Below are positions 9,464 to 19,307 of a stretch of DNA of 64,000 nt, in pieces. The position numbers were made by a program, and so were the translations under genes. The notes under the pieces were generated by a model that was given only the letters and a program-made list of their open reading frames with translations, made no database searches and was not told the origin of the DNA. This DNA is from Zygosaccharomyces rouxii (lineage: Eukaryota; Ascomycota; Saccharomycetes; Saccharomycetales; Saccharomycetaceae), in contig NC_012994.1 of the NCBI RefSeq assembly GCF_000026365.1, positions 682,001-746,000 of the forward strand, in the 5' to 3' direction. Position 1 is the stretch's first letter, and every line of letters begins with the position of its first letter.

Positions 9464-10603
9464 TGCTTTAGGTGACTTGTTCAATTGAAAGAGGAAAGCG
9501 TTTTGAGAAAGAAAGAAGCATTGCAGCGTGCAACTGACGGGCTTTATACAGGCGCTGACTGAGACGTTCGAGAGAGCGGTTGCATTTTTAATGACATTTG
9601 AAAGGCTCTTCTTACCTCGTTGGAAAACATGTAGGATTAGTCACAACACAATTCCGAGGTGCAGTCGAGATAAAAGGGAGCTCCATGTAGTCTCAAATGG
9701 GATTTTGGTAGCCATAACGCTCATGAAAGCTTCCCTTTGCATCCCGAATAGACAATTTGGAAATAGAGAAGATGCAACCAAAAATGTTTATGGGTAAATT
9801 TCCTACGGCTGCTGCAGTTCCATAGCCGAGGGAGGTTAAGGTATGAAGTACGGATCAAGAAACCGAAGAATCGGCTCTTTGTTCCAAAATAAACTTCTTA
9901 TCGTCCGTTACTATCCTCGAATAGTTCCTCTTGATTGACCTCTAATAGGTCCTCCGATTTATCATCATTTCTTGATGGAGAAACCTCGATATCCGTCGGT
10001 GATATTAGCAGTACAAACTTCTAACAACTGCTATATGATCCGGTCACTGTATCTTTCAATTACATCCTACGTCACCGACATTGTTCGGGCGAACTTTATT
10101 TTCAAGCGTAAATATTTTGCATTTCCCTTTTGTTCGATAAGCCGATAACGATAAGAAATCAATCGATGAACTACCATGGTTACAGATACATCCTACACAG
10201 AGGACAAAAGAAAATAAAACTATAATACCTATAACAAATAATAACAAATAATGAAAAATAATAATGAGAATAAAAAGAAGAGTGGATCACTCATTTAAGA
10301 GCTCCTATATACGATATTCGAAGGGCAAAAAAAAGTTTAAAAAAGAAAAAAAAAAAGAGACTGTAACACTAATCGTATCCACAGCTTTAGAAGTAATCAA
10401 TCAATCAATCAATCAGACAACAATAATAATAAGAAAGATAAAAACACAACATAAATGTTTTTAAAAAAAATTTTTCGATCTATTTTGAATTTTTTTTTAT
10501 TTTTTTATGTTTTCTCTTTTTATCTTTTTTTTTAATGTTTTTGTCATATTTTTGTATTTTTATTTTTGTTTTAATATTTCGTTCTTATTCAACTTCCTCC
10601 TTC
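9464..10603. other. 1.1 kb intergenic region upstream of the amidase, downstream of CLG1
   Basis: No believable gene: the longest plus-strand frame (9528-9797) begins with GTG and has no recognisable features. The part nearer CLG1 (10200-10600) is A/T-rich with homopolymer runs and a TCAA tandem near 10398-10415, typical of a 3' UTR region. The middle has several GATA-type hexamers (see the separate entry). The gap is much larger than most others in the window, as expected if extra DNA arrived with the amidase. Confidence 0.55.
10136..10155 (+). promoter_or_regulatory. clustered GATAAG/GATAAC sites (possible nitrogen-regulation element)
   Basis: GATAAG (10136-10141), GATAAC (10144-10149) and GATAAG (10150-10155) lie within 20 bp. 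A further GATAAG (as CTTATC) is at 9897-9902 and GATAAA types at 9669-9674 and 9958-9963. Paired GATAAG sites are the UAS-NTR through which Gln3/Gat1 act in S. cerevisiae. The cluster is about 670 bp upstream of the amidase start, which is far for yeast, so function is uncertain. Confidence 0.4.
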
Positions 10604-12010
10604 TTAATACACTGCGGAATAGCAATAGTAATTGTTATCGAAACCTGGGAAGTTAGAACTTGCAAAATTACCAAACCTTTCATCCATATTCCACATATGA
10701 GCAGGTGGTAGACCCATCATAGGTTGAACAGCAGCGGCAGGTTGTGGGGGTCCAAAGTTGTAGAAATTGTAATTCATTGGGCCACCACTAGTTGTTGAAT
10801 AAGCAGCAGCAGAGTTAGGAGTAAATTGTGACACGGGGGATGAAAGAACTCCGGGTTGCCCATAGTAAAAATCGTTTGTATCCTTCTCCAAAAATCCTGG
10901 AGAAGAATAAACGTTTGCATTTAGATGGACAGGAGTTTGACAATCAGATGGTGGTGACAAATAGTTATCTGTAGAATGTGGAGCAGGTAACATATTTGGT
11001 GGTGATGGACATCTTTTCTCTTGACAGAAAATTTCAAAAGCGTGTGCATACTCATCATAGTGAACAAACTTATCATCAAACAATCTCCATTCCAATACGT
11101 CTAACCATTCTCTTTCGAAATTGTTAATGCACAAAACATCCATACCAGTAGCTTGGGACCAAGATTTGTTGGTGAATGTCTTGTCATCATTAAACTTATT
11201 GGCTAGAACAAAGGCTACCATTGTGTTCTGATAAACCACGTTGACACATCCACTGCGGATCGATCCTGAAGCCGCATGTGTCTTTGTCACGTATTTGGAT
11301 AAAAGATCTAAAGCCATGAAGATGGTCACCGCAGGTAATCTAGTTGCTGAAAGAACCGAGAAAACACCCTTCGTGAAAAGATCCACCGTTTGGTTGGAGC
11401 CTGTTTCTCTAATGACAGCACCTGCATCCGTTCCAAAGGCATTGTAGGATTTCTTGATTACGAATTCGGACATTAAGTCTAAATCGTAATCCAAAAATTG
11501 GTTAACCCCACCGTTCACGTACTCCTCTCTAGGAGCAGGTGCCTCCTGCTGTAACGGTAATGGTAAAATAGTAGCTGGAGGTGCACCCGGATAAAACATT
11601 CCTAGGGGAGGTAGTGTAGGCTGCTGTCTGAAACTAGAAGTTCTGCGATGATGAGCTACCGCTTGCTGTTGATGTTGATGTTGCTGTTGATTGTAGAAAG
11701 CTGCAGCCTGCTGTTGTTGATGCTGCTGTTGTTGTTGAACAGCAGCCATACCTTGTGCGGCAGCTAGTCCATTTTGGTAGTAACCATATGGCGCAGCAGC
11801 GGCAGCGGCAGCAGAGGCAGCGTATTGCTGTTGCTGCTGACTATGCTGCTGCTGTTGTTGTTGTTGTTGATGAGCCTCCATCTGTCTTAGATGAGACTGT
11901 TGATGCTGCTGCTGATGATGTTGTAAAGCAGCGGCATTAGCAGCAGCACAGGTGTCCACAACAGGACCGCCAGGCGCATGGCCTGGATAGTACATGAATG
12001 TAGAAGCCAT
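10604..12010 (-). CDS. CLG1: Clg1, cyclin-like protein of the Pho85 group
   Basis: Clg1 is a Pcl-type cyclin that binds the kinase Pho85. The first ~135 residues are rich in Gln, His and Ala with several poly-Gln and poly-Ala runs (CAG/CAA and GCA/GCC repeats at about 11650-11940). The cyclin box follows at roughly residues 190-330, with LPAVTIFMALDLLSKYV, FVLANKFNDDKTF and NFEREWLDVLEWRLF, the last being the typical helix end of Pcl cyclins. The C-terminal third is low-complexity Pro/Asn/Tyr-rich. The frame extends to a TTG at 12052; the first ATG is at 12010 (MASTFMYYPGH), giving 468 residues versus 452 in S. cerevisiae. Next to KIP3 on the same strand, as YGL215W-YGL216W. Confidence 0.93.
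   Translation of the reverse strand: MASTFMYYPGHAPGGPVVDTCAAANAAALQHHQQQHQQSHLRQMEAHQQQQQQQQHSQQQQQYAASAAAAAAAPYGYYQNGLAAAQGMAAVQQQQQHQQQQAAAFYNQQQHQHQQQAVAHHRRTSSFRQQPTLPPLGMFYPGAPPATILPLPLQQEAPAPREEYVNGGVNQFLDYDLDLMSEFVIKKSYNAFGTDAGAVIRETGSNQTVDLFTKGVFSVLSATRLPAVTIFMALDLLSKYVTKTHAASGSIRSGCVNVVYQNTMVAFVLANKFNDDKTFTNKSWSQATGMDVLCINNFEREWLDVLEWRLFDDKFVHYDEYAHAFEIFCQEKRCPSPPNMLPAPHSTDNYLSPPSDCQTPVHLNANVYSSPGFLEKDTNDFYYGQPGVLSSPVSQFTPNSAAAYSTTSGGPMNYNFYNFGPPQPAAAVQPMMGLPPAHMWNMDERFGNFASSNFPGFDNNYYCYSAVY
11650..11945. repeat. CAG/CAA and GCA trinucleotide tracts in CLG1
   Basis: Minus-strand mixed CAA/CAG and GCN triplets encode interrupted poly-Gln/His and poly-Ala runs in the N-terminal part of Clg1. 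Mixed codons point to selection on the amino acids as well as slippage. Confidence 0.8.
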
Positions 12011-12585
12011 GTTACCGCTCGTAGATGGGACCTTCTCCACTAGCCAAGGCAAATTAACTCAATAACTGTCTTAGCCCAAATAGTAAACGCTGCTTGGGTA
12101 ATAACGAAAACAGATCAAATGAAATAAGATAAATCCGTTCCAAACAACTAATAGAGTGGGAATGTCCAGATGTATATCAGAGCTTGAAAAAGAAACTTAG
12201 AACAGGGACCTTGTTAACGTGTCTCCTTGCACTATTTGATGGATTTCTCTTCAAACTTCTTAATACACAACCTTTTCGTTGAAAGCAGATCCTAAAATCG
12301 CTCTTTAATGGTTTAGAAGAAGTGCAGGTTCCTTAGAAATACCCACTTAATAACTCCAATAACCTAAACCTTGAGAAGACTGCAATATATTCTGCTTGCC
12401 CTGCCGAACTAAAAGTTGGCTGTTGTTAAAAGACTGTTGATCCAAAACAGCTGTTGAAATTTTTTTTCTACGTCCTCCCTCCTCGGGTCACAAACAGAAC
12501 ACGGAAGAAACGTCATCATCTACGAAGAACGAATAAAACGATAACATCACATAATACGAGGTTCATAATATCATGTGATATGAGA
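12011..12585. other. CLG1 upstream region
   Basis: These 575 bp separate the CLG1 start from the KIP3 stop. CTGTTG occurs three times within 37 bp (12420, 12434, 12451) and a T8 tract follows near 12461. No ORF or RNA gene is seen. Confidence 0.5.
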
Positions 12586-14922
12586 TTATTCACCTAATCT
12601 ACGATCTAGTAAAGAGTTTCTAGGTGCTTGTCGTGGTAGCATAGTAGGTCTACCAGCTCCGACTGCTGTTCCCACTGGCTCAGCATCCTGCATGCTTACA
12701 TCCATGTCTGTAGGTTCTGGTGTCGTCGATGGAGACTCTAAATTGAGCCAACGTACAGTTTTAGTGACTACCGGAGTTTGCAGATTCTTGCGGTTACTGC
12801 CATTATTACCGTTGGGAGAGCTACTGCCCGTAGGTGAATCAGTAGCTTTTGTCACGCGACGAGGACCCGACCGCCTAGTGGCTGGTTTCAAAATGGATTG
12901 GGTAGATGACACTGTTGGCGGGCTACTGCTACGACTGCTACCACTGCTTATGACAAAATTTCTGCCAAAGGTCTCGAATTCTTCATCTATTTTCACAAGA
13001 TCTTGCACCGCAGCCGCTATGTTTGTATCGTGAGCTAAACAAAGAGATAAAAATTTAAACCGTTGCGATAAAATTTCATCTTGTAGTACACGTTCCACCA
13101 TAGCAGATGCATTAATCAGGATTTCATTGCGTATGAACTCTGCAAGGTGATCCAATTGTGCTTCAAAATAGGGCAAATCTCTTGCGTCATTCCAACCTTC
13201 CATCTCTTTTAATTTTGGTAAATCGACAGTACGACATCTTTCCAGGACGAGGTCCAGCTCACCTGGCTGATCAAATGCATCTTCCAACTCGCGAATTTTA
13301 TTGGTCAATTGATCATGCAAAAGAGTACTGCTTTGATATATCTGGGGATCCGTCCATTCCTGCACTAGTGAAATAACGTTGATTAATTCCAATTGCACCA
13401 ACTGTAAAAAGCGTCTTTTACAAAGCATTAAGGATTTAATGTTCTTAGAATTGTGGAAATTTCCTGCTTTGGCGAAGGCGGTTTGTACATTTTGTAGACA
13501 ATCTTCGATGGCCAGCTGAACTTTCTCCTGAGTCAGTTGATATTTCTTTAACCTCATATCAATGACCACTTGTTCCCTACGTCTTAGTTCATCAATCTCT
13601 TGCTTCTGTTCAGATATCATCTTTAAATAAGATGAAACGTGTCTGTCCAAAGTTTGATTGTTTCTGCTGACTTTAGTCTTGATCTCTTTGGCACGATTTG
13701 CATATTTCAAAGTGTTTAAAGTTTCATCGTAATGGGTACTACTGGGAGAAATGCAAACTATCATTACGGTCTTACAATTACCTCCCAATGAAAATTTCAA
13801 CAACCTTGTCAATTTGGAATCTCTATAGGGAACGTGACACGACCTGCGTGTTCCGTCATTCAAACAAAGAGCATTAATACAGTTTCCCAATGCCAATAGG
13901 GATCGGTTAATATTAGCACCTTCGTACAGTCGGTTTCCTCTGTTCTTGGTTGTAGCGGCTCTTTCACTACCTGCTAAATCGATAATGGATAATGTAGCAA
14001 AAGTATGATCTGATTTTAGATCTGCAGTACGATTGTGTTGCATGATGTGTATCTGTAAAACGGCATGAGATCTGGATGAAGCTTCATTGGCATCTGTTGC
14101 CGATGTAGTACGATTCATATTACCCTTGATAACTAAATCCATGACATCTTCCACCTTTTGAGGATTATAATGAGATAAATTGGATACACGGATACTTTCA
14201 TTACTATCCTCCAAAATAACTAGTTTTTTACTCGAGGTCTCAGGACACAGCAAATCTCGAATGGATTCATTGTAGATCTCTAAAAATGAAAGTGACAATT
14301 CGAAATGCTTCGTATCCTTTAAATTTTCAATTCGATTGAACAACTCTTGCATCGCTTGGAAAATGATACCAGGATTTTCGGGAGACCCACTGATGGTATA
14401 AGTCTTACCACAACCAGTTGCACCGTACGCGAAAACCGTACCGTTAAAACCATCCAACACTGAATCTAACAGAGGTATCATAGTAGATTCATATACATCT
14501 TTCTGAGTAGAGTCCACATCGAATAGTCGATCAAATACAAATCTCACTTCTCCTCCATTTCTTCGTAGCCGCCTTCGACTTCGATTCTTGCGAGAATACA
14601 TAGAGTTTAAAACCGTTTCGCCTACTTTATTAAGAGGATTCGTATCAGCAGGATCAAAGATAAGCATCTTATCATCCACACATTCAACGATCCTCCTAAT
14701 ACCTTGTGGTCTCAGCATCGCAGGTAGCCTTGTATTTGATTTCTGATACTTCTCATCACTGTCACCAACACTATTGCCGTTGGGAAGTACTAAATTAGAA
14801 TCTCCCATATTCACATAGAATTCATCTCGACCTTCAGGCATCAAATGAGAACTCTCATAATCTGTAAAGGGCCTAACCCTAACGGCCACCACAATGGAGG
14901 ATTGGCGCTCTTTGGAATCCAT
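12586..14922 (-). CDS. KIP3: Kip3, kinesin-8 motor and microtubule depolymerase
   Basis: Kip3 walks to microtubule plus ends and depolymerises them, setting spindle length and position. The motor domain fills roughly residues 8-430: VAVRVRPF at 13-20, the P-loop GATGCGKT at 167-174, a NEASSRSH switch I and DLAGSERA switch II, and the neck-proximal NTLKYANRAKEIKTK. A coiled coil with E/Q/K heptads follows (about 435-560), then an all-helical segment and a Ser/Thr/Pro-rich basic tail (from about 660) that in the family binds microtubules and tubulin. Length 778 against 805 in S. cerevisiae. Motor-domain insertions near 50-70 and the Arg-rich RKNRSRRRLRR at about 111-121 are also kinesin-8-like. 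Divergent from MDM34. Confidence 0.97.
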   Translation of the reverse strand: MDSKERQSSIVVAVRVRPFTDYESSHLMPEGRDEFYVNMGDSNLVLPNGNSVGDSDEKYQKSNTRLPAMLRPQGIRRIVECVDDKMLIFDPADTNPLNKVGETVLNSMYSRKNRSRRRLRRNGGEVRFVFDRLFDVDSTQKDVYESTMIPLLDSVLDGFNGTVFAYGATGCGKTYTISGSPENPGIIFQAMQELFNRIENLKDTKHFELSLSFLEIYNESIRDLLCPETSSKKLVILEDSNESIRVSNLSHYNPQKVEDVMDLVIKGNMNRTTSATDANEASSRSHAVLQIHIMQHNRTADLKSDHTFATLSIIDLAGSERAATTKNRGNRLYEGANINRSLLALGNCINALCLNDGTRRSCHVPYRDSKLTRLLKFSLGGNCKTVMIVCISPSSTHYDETLNTLKYANRAKEIKTKVSRNNQTLDRHVSSYLKMISEQKQEIDELRRREQVVIDMRLKKYQLTQEKVQLAIEDCLQNVQTAFAKAGNFHNSKNIKSLMLCKRRFLQLVQLELINVISLVQEWTDPQIYQSSTLLHDQLTNKIRELEDAFDQPGELDLVLERCRTVDLPKLKEMEGWNDARDLPYFEAQLDHLAEFIRNEILINASAMVERVLQDEILSQRFKFLSLCLAHDTNIAAAVQDLVKIDEEFETFGRNFVISSGSSRSSSPPTVSSTQSILKPATRRSGPRRVTKATDSPTGSSSPNGNNGSNRKNLQTPVVTKTVRWLNLESPSTTPEPTDMDVSMQDAEPVGTAVGAGRPTMLPRQAPRNSLLDRRLGE

Positions 14923-15342
14923 TATCCACTTGATCTGGGGCGTACTTGAAGGCGGGAAAAAGGTACAAGGTACAATTCGGACCTATGAGCACCACTAATA
15001 ATATCAATGCAACTAAATTAACTGGGAATTGTCCCGAAATTCCTTATTTTTTCGAAGAAGTTTCTAATAGCTCTCTTGTTTATTCTAGTTTTGAAGGTTT
15101 TTGTAAATGTGCGGGTAAAGATAGTCTCTAAAAAGGCATCGGATCCTAAAACTAAAAAAGATTTCACGATACTTCTCTAATGTCAATAAGTTGTACATAA
15201 GGAGTAACCAAATATCAAAGGATTGGTTAGGCTAGGTTGGTTGGAAGTTGTCCAGAAGGTAGAAAAGCATACGTGATTGTAGATATCCTCATCTTCCCCT
15301 CCCTTCTTTTATCCTGTTGCTAATATACGTTTCATTTCAAAA
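14923..15342. other. divergent promoter region KIP3 / MDM34
   Basis: These 420 bp contain a repeated GGTTRG-like string near 15224-15245 (GGTTAG, then GGTTGGTTGG). A 61-codon frame at 14946-15131 has no recognisable features and I treat it as chance. Confidence 0.5.
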
Positions 15343-17097
15343 ATGTCATTTCGATTTAATTCCCAAGCTTTTGAAGACAACTCATTTAATGAAAAGATCA
15401 GAGAGAAATTAACGCAGGCGTTGAATTCGTCCTCCAGTGATTCGAGATCACCGAAGGTTACCAAAACTACTATGGGTGAGGGCAGTACGTCAAAAAAGGA
15501 TAGTGGATCTGGAGGTAAATCAAGAAAATTTGACATTTTAAAAAGTGGGATTACCGTAAGTAAAGTTAACTTCCCTACTACCCCTCAGCTGGAAATATTA
15601 GACCTGGACATTAGCGCACAACCAAGGTCACTCGTAAAGGGAATATGCAAAATTTCATGCAAAGATGCAATGTTACAAATCCAAACTGAGGTGGAGGCTA
15701 ATCTTTTATTGGTTTATTCAGAATGCTCACCATCTTTTGCTACACCAAACATGATTTGTAACGATTCATTTACCATCCCTATTACTATGGTTTTCAGTGA
15801 AATCAGGTTGGAAGCCATAACGAATATCTTTGTCAAACATTCTGGAATCGGTATTTCCTTTAACGATGTTAATTTAGATTTTAAATTTGATTGTTCTATG
15901 AAGATTTTACAATCGACGATTGAAAGAAGGTTGAAAAATTCTATGCACCATTTGTTTAAAGAGGTTCTACCCAGCGTCATCTTTAGTATGTCACAATCAC
16001 TATTTCTTTCAGAAGCCGCTAGAAACCAAGAGATGCATAATGAATCGCGGGGCGATTCTCGGCCCTCTCCTAGAGTTGTCTTAGAGGAATCGGACCTACA
16101 GGAATTGTCTCCTGCGAACATGTTGAGACTGTCCACACTGATATCCTCAAGGCAGACCTTATCGCTGCATGGGACGGTGCTGAATGTACCTTCCACGATT
16201 CCTGGTTGTCTAGAGAGGCAGAATTTACATCGTTTCAATTCTAGAATCCCGTCATTATCCAATTATTATGCATCTTACAAAGAAGAAGAAAAGAGTCGAC
16301 AAGTGGAAGTTAAGAAAAGTGTAGGCTCGTCTGTGCCGCTACCACATACTTCGTTTGCTGCGAACCCTAATTTACTACCAGTAAGAACCTTACAAGAAGG
16401 CGCCTACGATTTGCCAACAATTACAGGAATACAGAATCGAATCTTTGAAAGAAGTACTGATGAGAATGAACGTCCAAGAAGAAGAAAACTTAAAATCAAA
16501 ATGTCAGGGCGCAAGCAGCAACCACAAGCACCCAAAGAGGAGGAACCAAAACAGGCAGAGCAACAGCCTGAAACCGAACCACAACAACAGCGGTTATTAC
16601 CTACACCCGAAATACCCTCTCGTGAACAAGCTTCTACGCCTGTGGATATTGATCCCACTGTATCGACGCCAGATAGTCCTGATACCGAAATAACATCACC
16701 AAAACCCTTAAGCATCAGAAATCCAATTTTATCGGATGTGGAAAAAATGGATTCCGAAGATGCATCTGCTAAATCATTCGTAGCACCGCTCAAGCTACCA
16801 GTTAGTATTACCTCAAAATATTTCAACTATCCAGCCGATCACATATCGGCACAGACTCCAAGAAGGTATTCACCACAGAGAATCAATTGGGAAGATGCAC
16901 TTTTTAATACTTCGGAATTGTCTAATTTGAGAACATCTCTTTACTCCCCCATTGCTAGGGGCTCACTGCTAAATCCTACAAAAGAACGTCCAGATCGTGG
17001 TAGAATATTGGATAACAGACGTCTAAGTTTCGTCGGGCTAAATTTCAAAGGTGGCAAATGGGGTGATGACGATGACCCACCTCCTTACAGCGGCTGA
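15343..17097 (+). CDS. MDM34: Mdm34, ERMES outer-membrane subunit
   Basis: Mdm34 is the mitochondrial outer-membrane part of the ER-mitochondria encounter structure, with Mmm1, Mdm10 and Mdm12, and carries lipids through an SMP (TULIP) domain. The conserved start [20 protein letters not shown] is unmistakable, and the SMP domain covers roughly residues 1-200. The remaining ~380 residues are largely disordered, with a Lys/Arg-rich patch ([15 protein letters not shown]) at about 380-394 and a Gln/Glu/Pro run. The protein is 584 residues, well above the 459 of S. cerevisiae; the disordered part explains this. The last residues are DDPPPYSG: a PPxY motif of the type bound by the Rsp5 ubiquitin ligase, by which Mdm34 is modified in S. 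cerevisiae. Order KIP3-MDM34-FRA2-NIF3 matches YGL216-221. Confidence 0.95.
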
Positions 17098-17207
17098 TGA
17101 TTACGTTCTATTACTATTGTTCTTATTATCTATTCTTTATTCTTTATTTAACGACTATTAACATACATATTACAAGGGACGCAACTAATGAAAATTTAAA
17201 TATATTT

Positions 17208-17525
17208 TCAAGTAACTATCTTGGACCATTCTGCTTCAGTGTAGCATTTACAACTAAATGCATGGATCTGTGCAATTTCTTCCTTGAGAACGGTGTTCAT
17301 CCAACGACTTCTCTGTAGCTTGTTCTTTCCCTGGAATGAGTTACTTACGACCACAATGTCAAAAGATTGGCCACATCCACCGGAGATATCTGTAACAATA
17401 GTCTGATACAATTCGGAAACGTTTTCCTTGATTCTAATTTCGATCTGATCTTTGCTTACCATCCTTGATCTCCTTGTTTCTTGGTGCTGATTAACCATAT
17501 AAGGATCGCTCAAGTGAAATTTCAT
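17208..17525 (-). CDS. FRA2: Bol2/Fra2, BolA-like iron-regulation protein
   Basis: Fra2 (Bol2) binds Grx3/Grx4 with a [2Fe-2S] cluster and restrains the iron activator Aft1. The 105-residue protein is a single BolA domain: ISGGCGQSFDIVVVSNSFQGK, then the loop and helix ending in IHAFSCKCYTEAEW, which holds the conserved His and Cys cluster ligands. The start at 17525 is an ATG inside a four-unit GATGA array; three further ATGs lie directly upstream, each followed by AGA TGA. Internal Met10 (17498) or Met22 (17462) are alternative starts, but the longer form is closer to the 120 residues of S. cerevisiae. Only 61 bp separate it from the divergent NIF3 start. Confidence 0.95.
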   Translation of the reverse strand: MKFHLSDPYMVNQHQETRRSRMVSKDQIEIRIKENVSELYQTIVTDISGGCGQSFDIVVVSNSFQGKNKLQRSRWMNTVLKEEIAQIHAFSCKCYTEAEWSKIVT

Positions 17526-17542
17526 CTCATCTCATCTCATCA
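17522..17542 (-). promoter_or_regulatory. chained two-codon uORFs in a GATGA repeat at the FRA2 start
   Basis: On the minus strand the unit ATGAG is repeated so that ATGs fall at 17540, 17535, 17530 and the FRA2 start 17525. Each of the first three reads ATG AGA TGA, and each stop overlaps the next ATG as ATGA. The same string matches the core of the PAC promoter motif (GATGAG), so it may act in DNA, RNA or both. Confidence 0.6.
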
Positions 17543-17586
17543 GATTTCTTCTACTTATAACATCCAGTAATACAAGACGAAAAGAA

Positions 17587-18456
17587 ATGAGTAGAGCATT
17601 GGCTAGATCTCAATTGCAACGCTTTATCAATGCAGTTACCAAATACTATCCATCGGGCTATGCTGATAGCTCTTGGGATAATACTGGTCTCTTGATTGAC
17701 TGTTCTGTTGAGAAGGCATCTTCAGAAGAACCTAGAGTTCTCCTAACGGTAGATTTGACCGCTAGTGTAGTCCAAGAAGCTATAGAAAAGGGCTGTAATG
17801 CAATCTTGGCATACCATCCTTTCATCTTTCCCAGCTGGAAAAGTTTAAGTCCCCATTCTAATCCCCAACATAGAAGTGCTCTAAGACTTATACAAGAAGG
17901 TATATCAGTTTACAGTCCTCATACGGCCGTTGATGCTGCCAAGGGCGGTGTTAATGACTGGTTAGCATTTGGTTTAGCCGGTAACGATCGCTACAGGGTA
18001 GTTTCCAATGTTGTATTGGAACCCATTAAGGGTCAATGCATTAATGGTGAAGAACCTAGTGAAGTTGGATACGGTCGTTTGGTGACGTTGTCAGCACCAT
18101 TAAGCTTAGCTCAAATTGTAGAAAACGTTAAAAAGTCTTTAGGTATTCCCCACGTCCAAGTAGCCAGTTTGGCCAAGGATCACCAGCAACACAACATTAG
18201 GAAGATCGCTCTATGTGCAGGTAGCGGTTCTGGTGTCTTCAAATCACTACGTGAAGATGTTGACCTCTACTATTCAGGTGAATTGGGTCACCATGAAGTG
18301 CTGCGTTACAAGGAATCTGGTAAGGCAGTTATCGTTTGTAACCACTCAAATACTGAACGTGGATTCCTCAGAGATGAATTCAGCAAGCAATTGCAAGATG
18401 AGGGCATTGAAAACATTGTCAGCGAGACTGACGTCGATCCTTTACAAGTAGTATAA
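17587..18456 (+). CDS. NIF3: Nif3, NIF3/YqfO-family metal-binding protein
   Basis: Nif3 belongs to the widespread NIF3/DUF34 family, whose members bind a di-metal centre and are often placed as GTP cyclohydrolase-I-type proteins; the cellular reaction in yeast is not firmly settled. The 289-residue sequence shows the family metal ligands: AYHPFIFPSW near residue 78, YSPHTAVDAAKGGVNDW near 115-131, and GELGHHEVL with CNHSNTERG toward the C terminus (about 232-260). Length equals the S. cerevisiae protein (288). The ATG at 17587 is 61 bp from the divergent FRA2 start. The next gene on the strand is the YER034W ortholog. Confidence 0.95.
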   Translation: MSRALARSQLQRFINAVTKYYPSGYADSSWDNTGLLIDCSVEKASSEEPRVLLTVDLTASVVQEAIEKGCNAILAYHPFIFPSWKSLSPHSNPQHRSALRLIQEGISVYSPHTAVDAAKGGVNDWLAFGLAGNDRYRVVSNVVLEPIKGQCINGEEPSEVGYGRLVTLSAPLSLAQIVENVKKSLGIPHVQVASLAKDHQQHNIRKIALCAGSGSGVFKSLREDVDLYYSGELGHHEVLRYKESGKAVIVCNHSNTERGFLRDEFSKQLQDEGIENIVSETDVDPLQVV

Positions 18457-18579
18457 AATAGCATAGCATTCATAAATTTATTTGTATTCGATTCGACGAA
18501 GGTAAGCTAAAACTTAACACTCTCCTTACAACTTCTATTACCACTACAAGAAACAGAGACACAACCAGCAAAAGACGCA

Positions 18580-19137
18580 ATGGATCCATATGCCCTCAAG
18601 CAAGACAATAGAAAAAGGTTTAAGGACAAGCAGCACGCTAAGCAGCGTCATGCTACTCCTAGCGATAGAAAGTACAGGGCTTTGAAGCGCCAAGAACAGG
18701 CCCATGAAGATGAACAGGAGGCACCACCACCACCACCCTCAAACGAGTACAGATATCATGAAGACGTTACTATGGCGTATGGGGAGCAGCAAGACGAAGA
18801 ACGTAATACTCATGCTAATAAAAGGGTGAGAGAGTTGTTGATGAACAAGGACGAAGGCTCTGGACTTAATCTAGACCAGGGGGGACTCTCCAAGGAATCA
18901 CAGGCCGCAGTTACAAGGAAAGAACTTGAAAAGATGGACGTTGCTGGTCTGAACAGAGTTCTAGGAAGATCACATACGCCTGATTTGGTCAAACATACAA
19001 ATGATCCTCTAGCACCTCCCAGACAGGCTACAAAGTCGCAAGAAAAGGCAAGAAAGGAACCTAGCCCTAACAAAAACGTTTCAACTGTTCCCCAAGACCT
19101 GAAAGATGACGAGGACTTCCTGGATGGACTCATTTAG
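18580..19137 (+). CDS. YER034W ortholog, protein of unknown function
   Basis: This 185-residue protein has the same length as S. cerevisiae YER034W and lies directly before the EDC1/EDC2 and ARB1 orthologs, as YER034W-YER035W-YER036C. It starts MDPYALKQDNRKRFKDKQHAK, a very basic helix likely to enter the nucleus or bind RNA, then a poly-Pro patch (about residues 48-53), a charged middle, and a C-terminal acidic tail ending DDEDFLDGLI. I see no catalytic motif and no membrane segment. The short acidic/hydrophobic tail could be a protein-interaction peptide, but that is a guess. Function is unknown in S. cerevisiae as far as I recall. Confidence 0.85.
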   Translation: MDPYALKQDNRKRFKDKQHAKQRHATPSDRKYRALKRQEQAHEDEQEAPPPPPSNEYRYHEDVTMAYGEQQDEERNTHANKRVRELLMNKDEGSGLNLDQGGLSKESQAAVTRKELEKMDVAGLNRVLGRSHTPDLVKHTNDPLAPPRQATKSQEKARKEPSPNKNVSTVPQDLKDDEDFLDGLI

Positions 19138-19307
19138 TCTGAAGGATTCCTCCATTATGGATGATGTCATTTCTAACGAATGGCCTTGTAAAGAAATTTC
19201 GATTTTAATTGAAAGAAGAAATAACTACCACTTTAACATGCAACCACAAAGATAGTCACCCAAGAAGACTTAAACGTATTTGTTTTATCTATCAGTTATT
19301 GAAAAAG

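Noticed and set aside
9528..9797. 89-codon plus-strand frame upstream of the amidase
   Set aside because: It starts with GTG and has no domain or composition suggesting a protein.
14946..15131. 61-codon plus-strand frame in the KIP3/MDM34 gap
   Set aside because: Too short, no recognisable family, and it lies in a divergent promoter.
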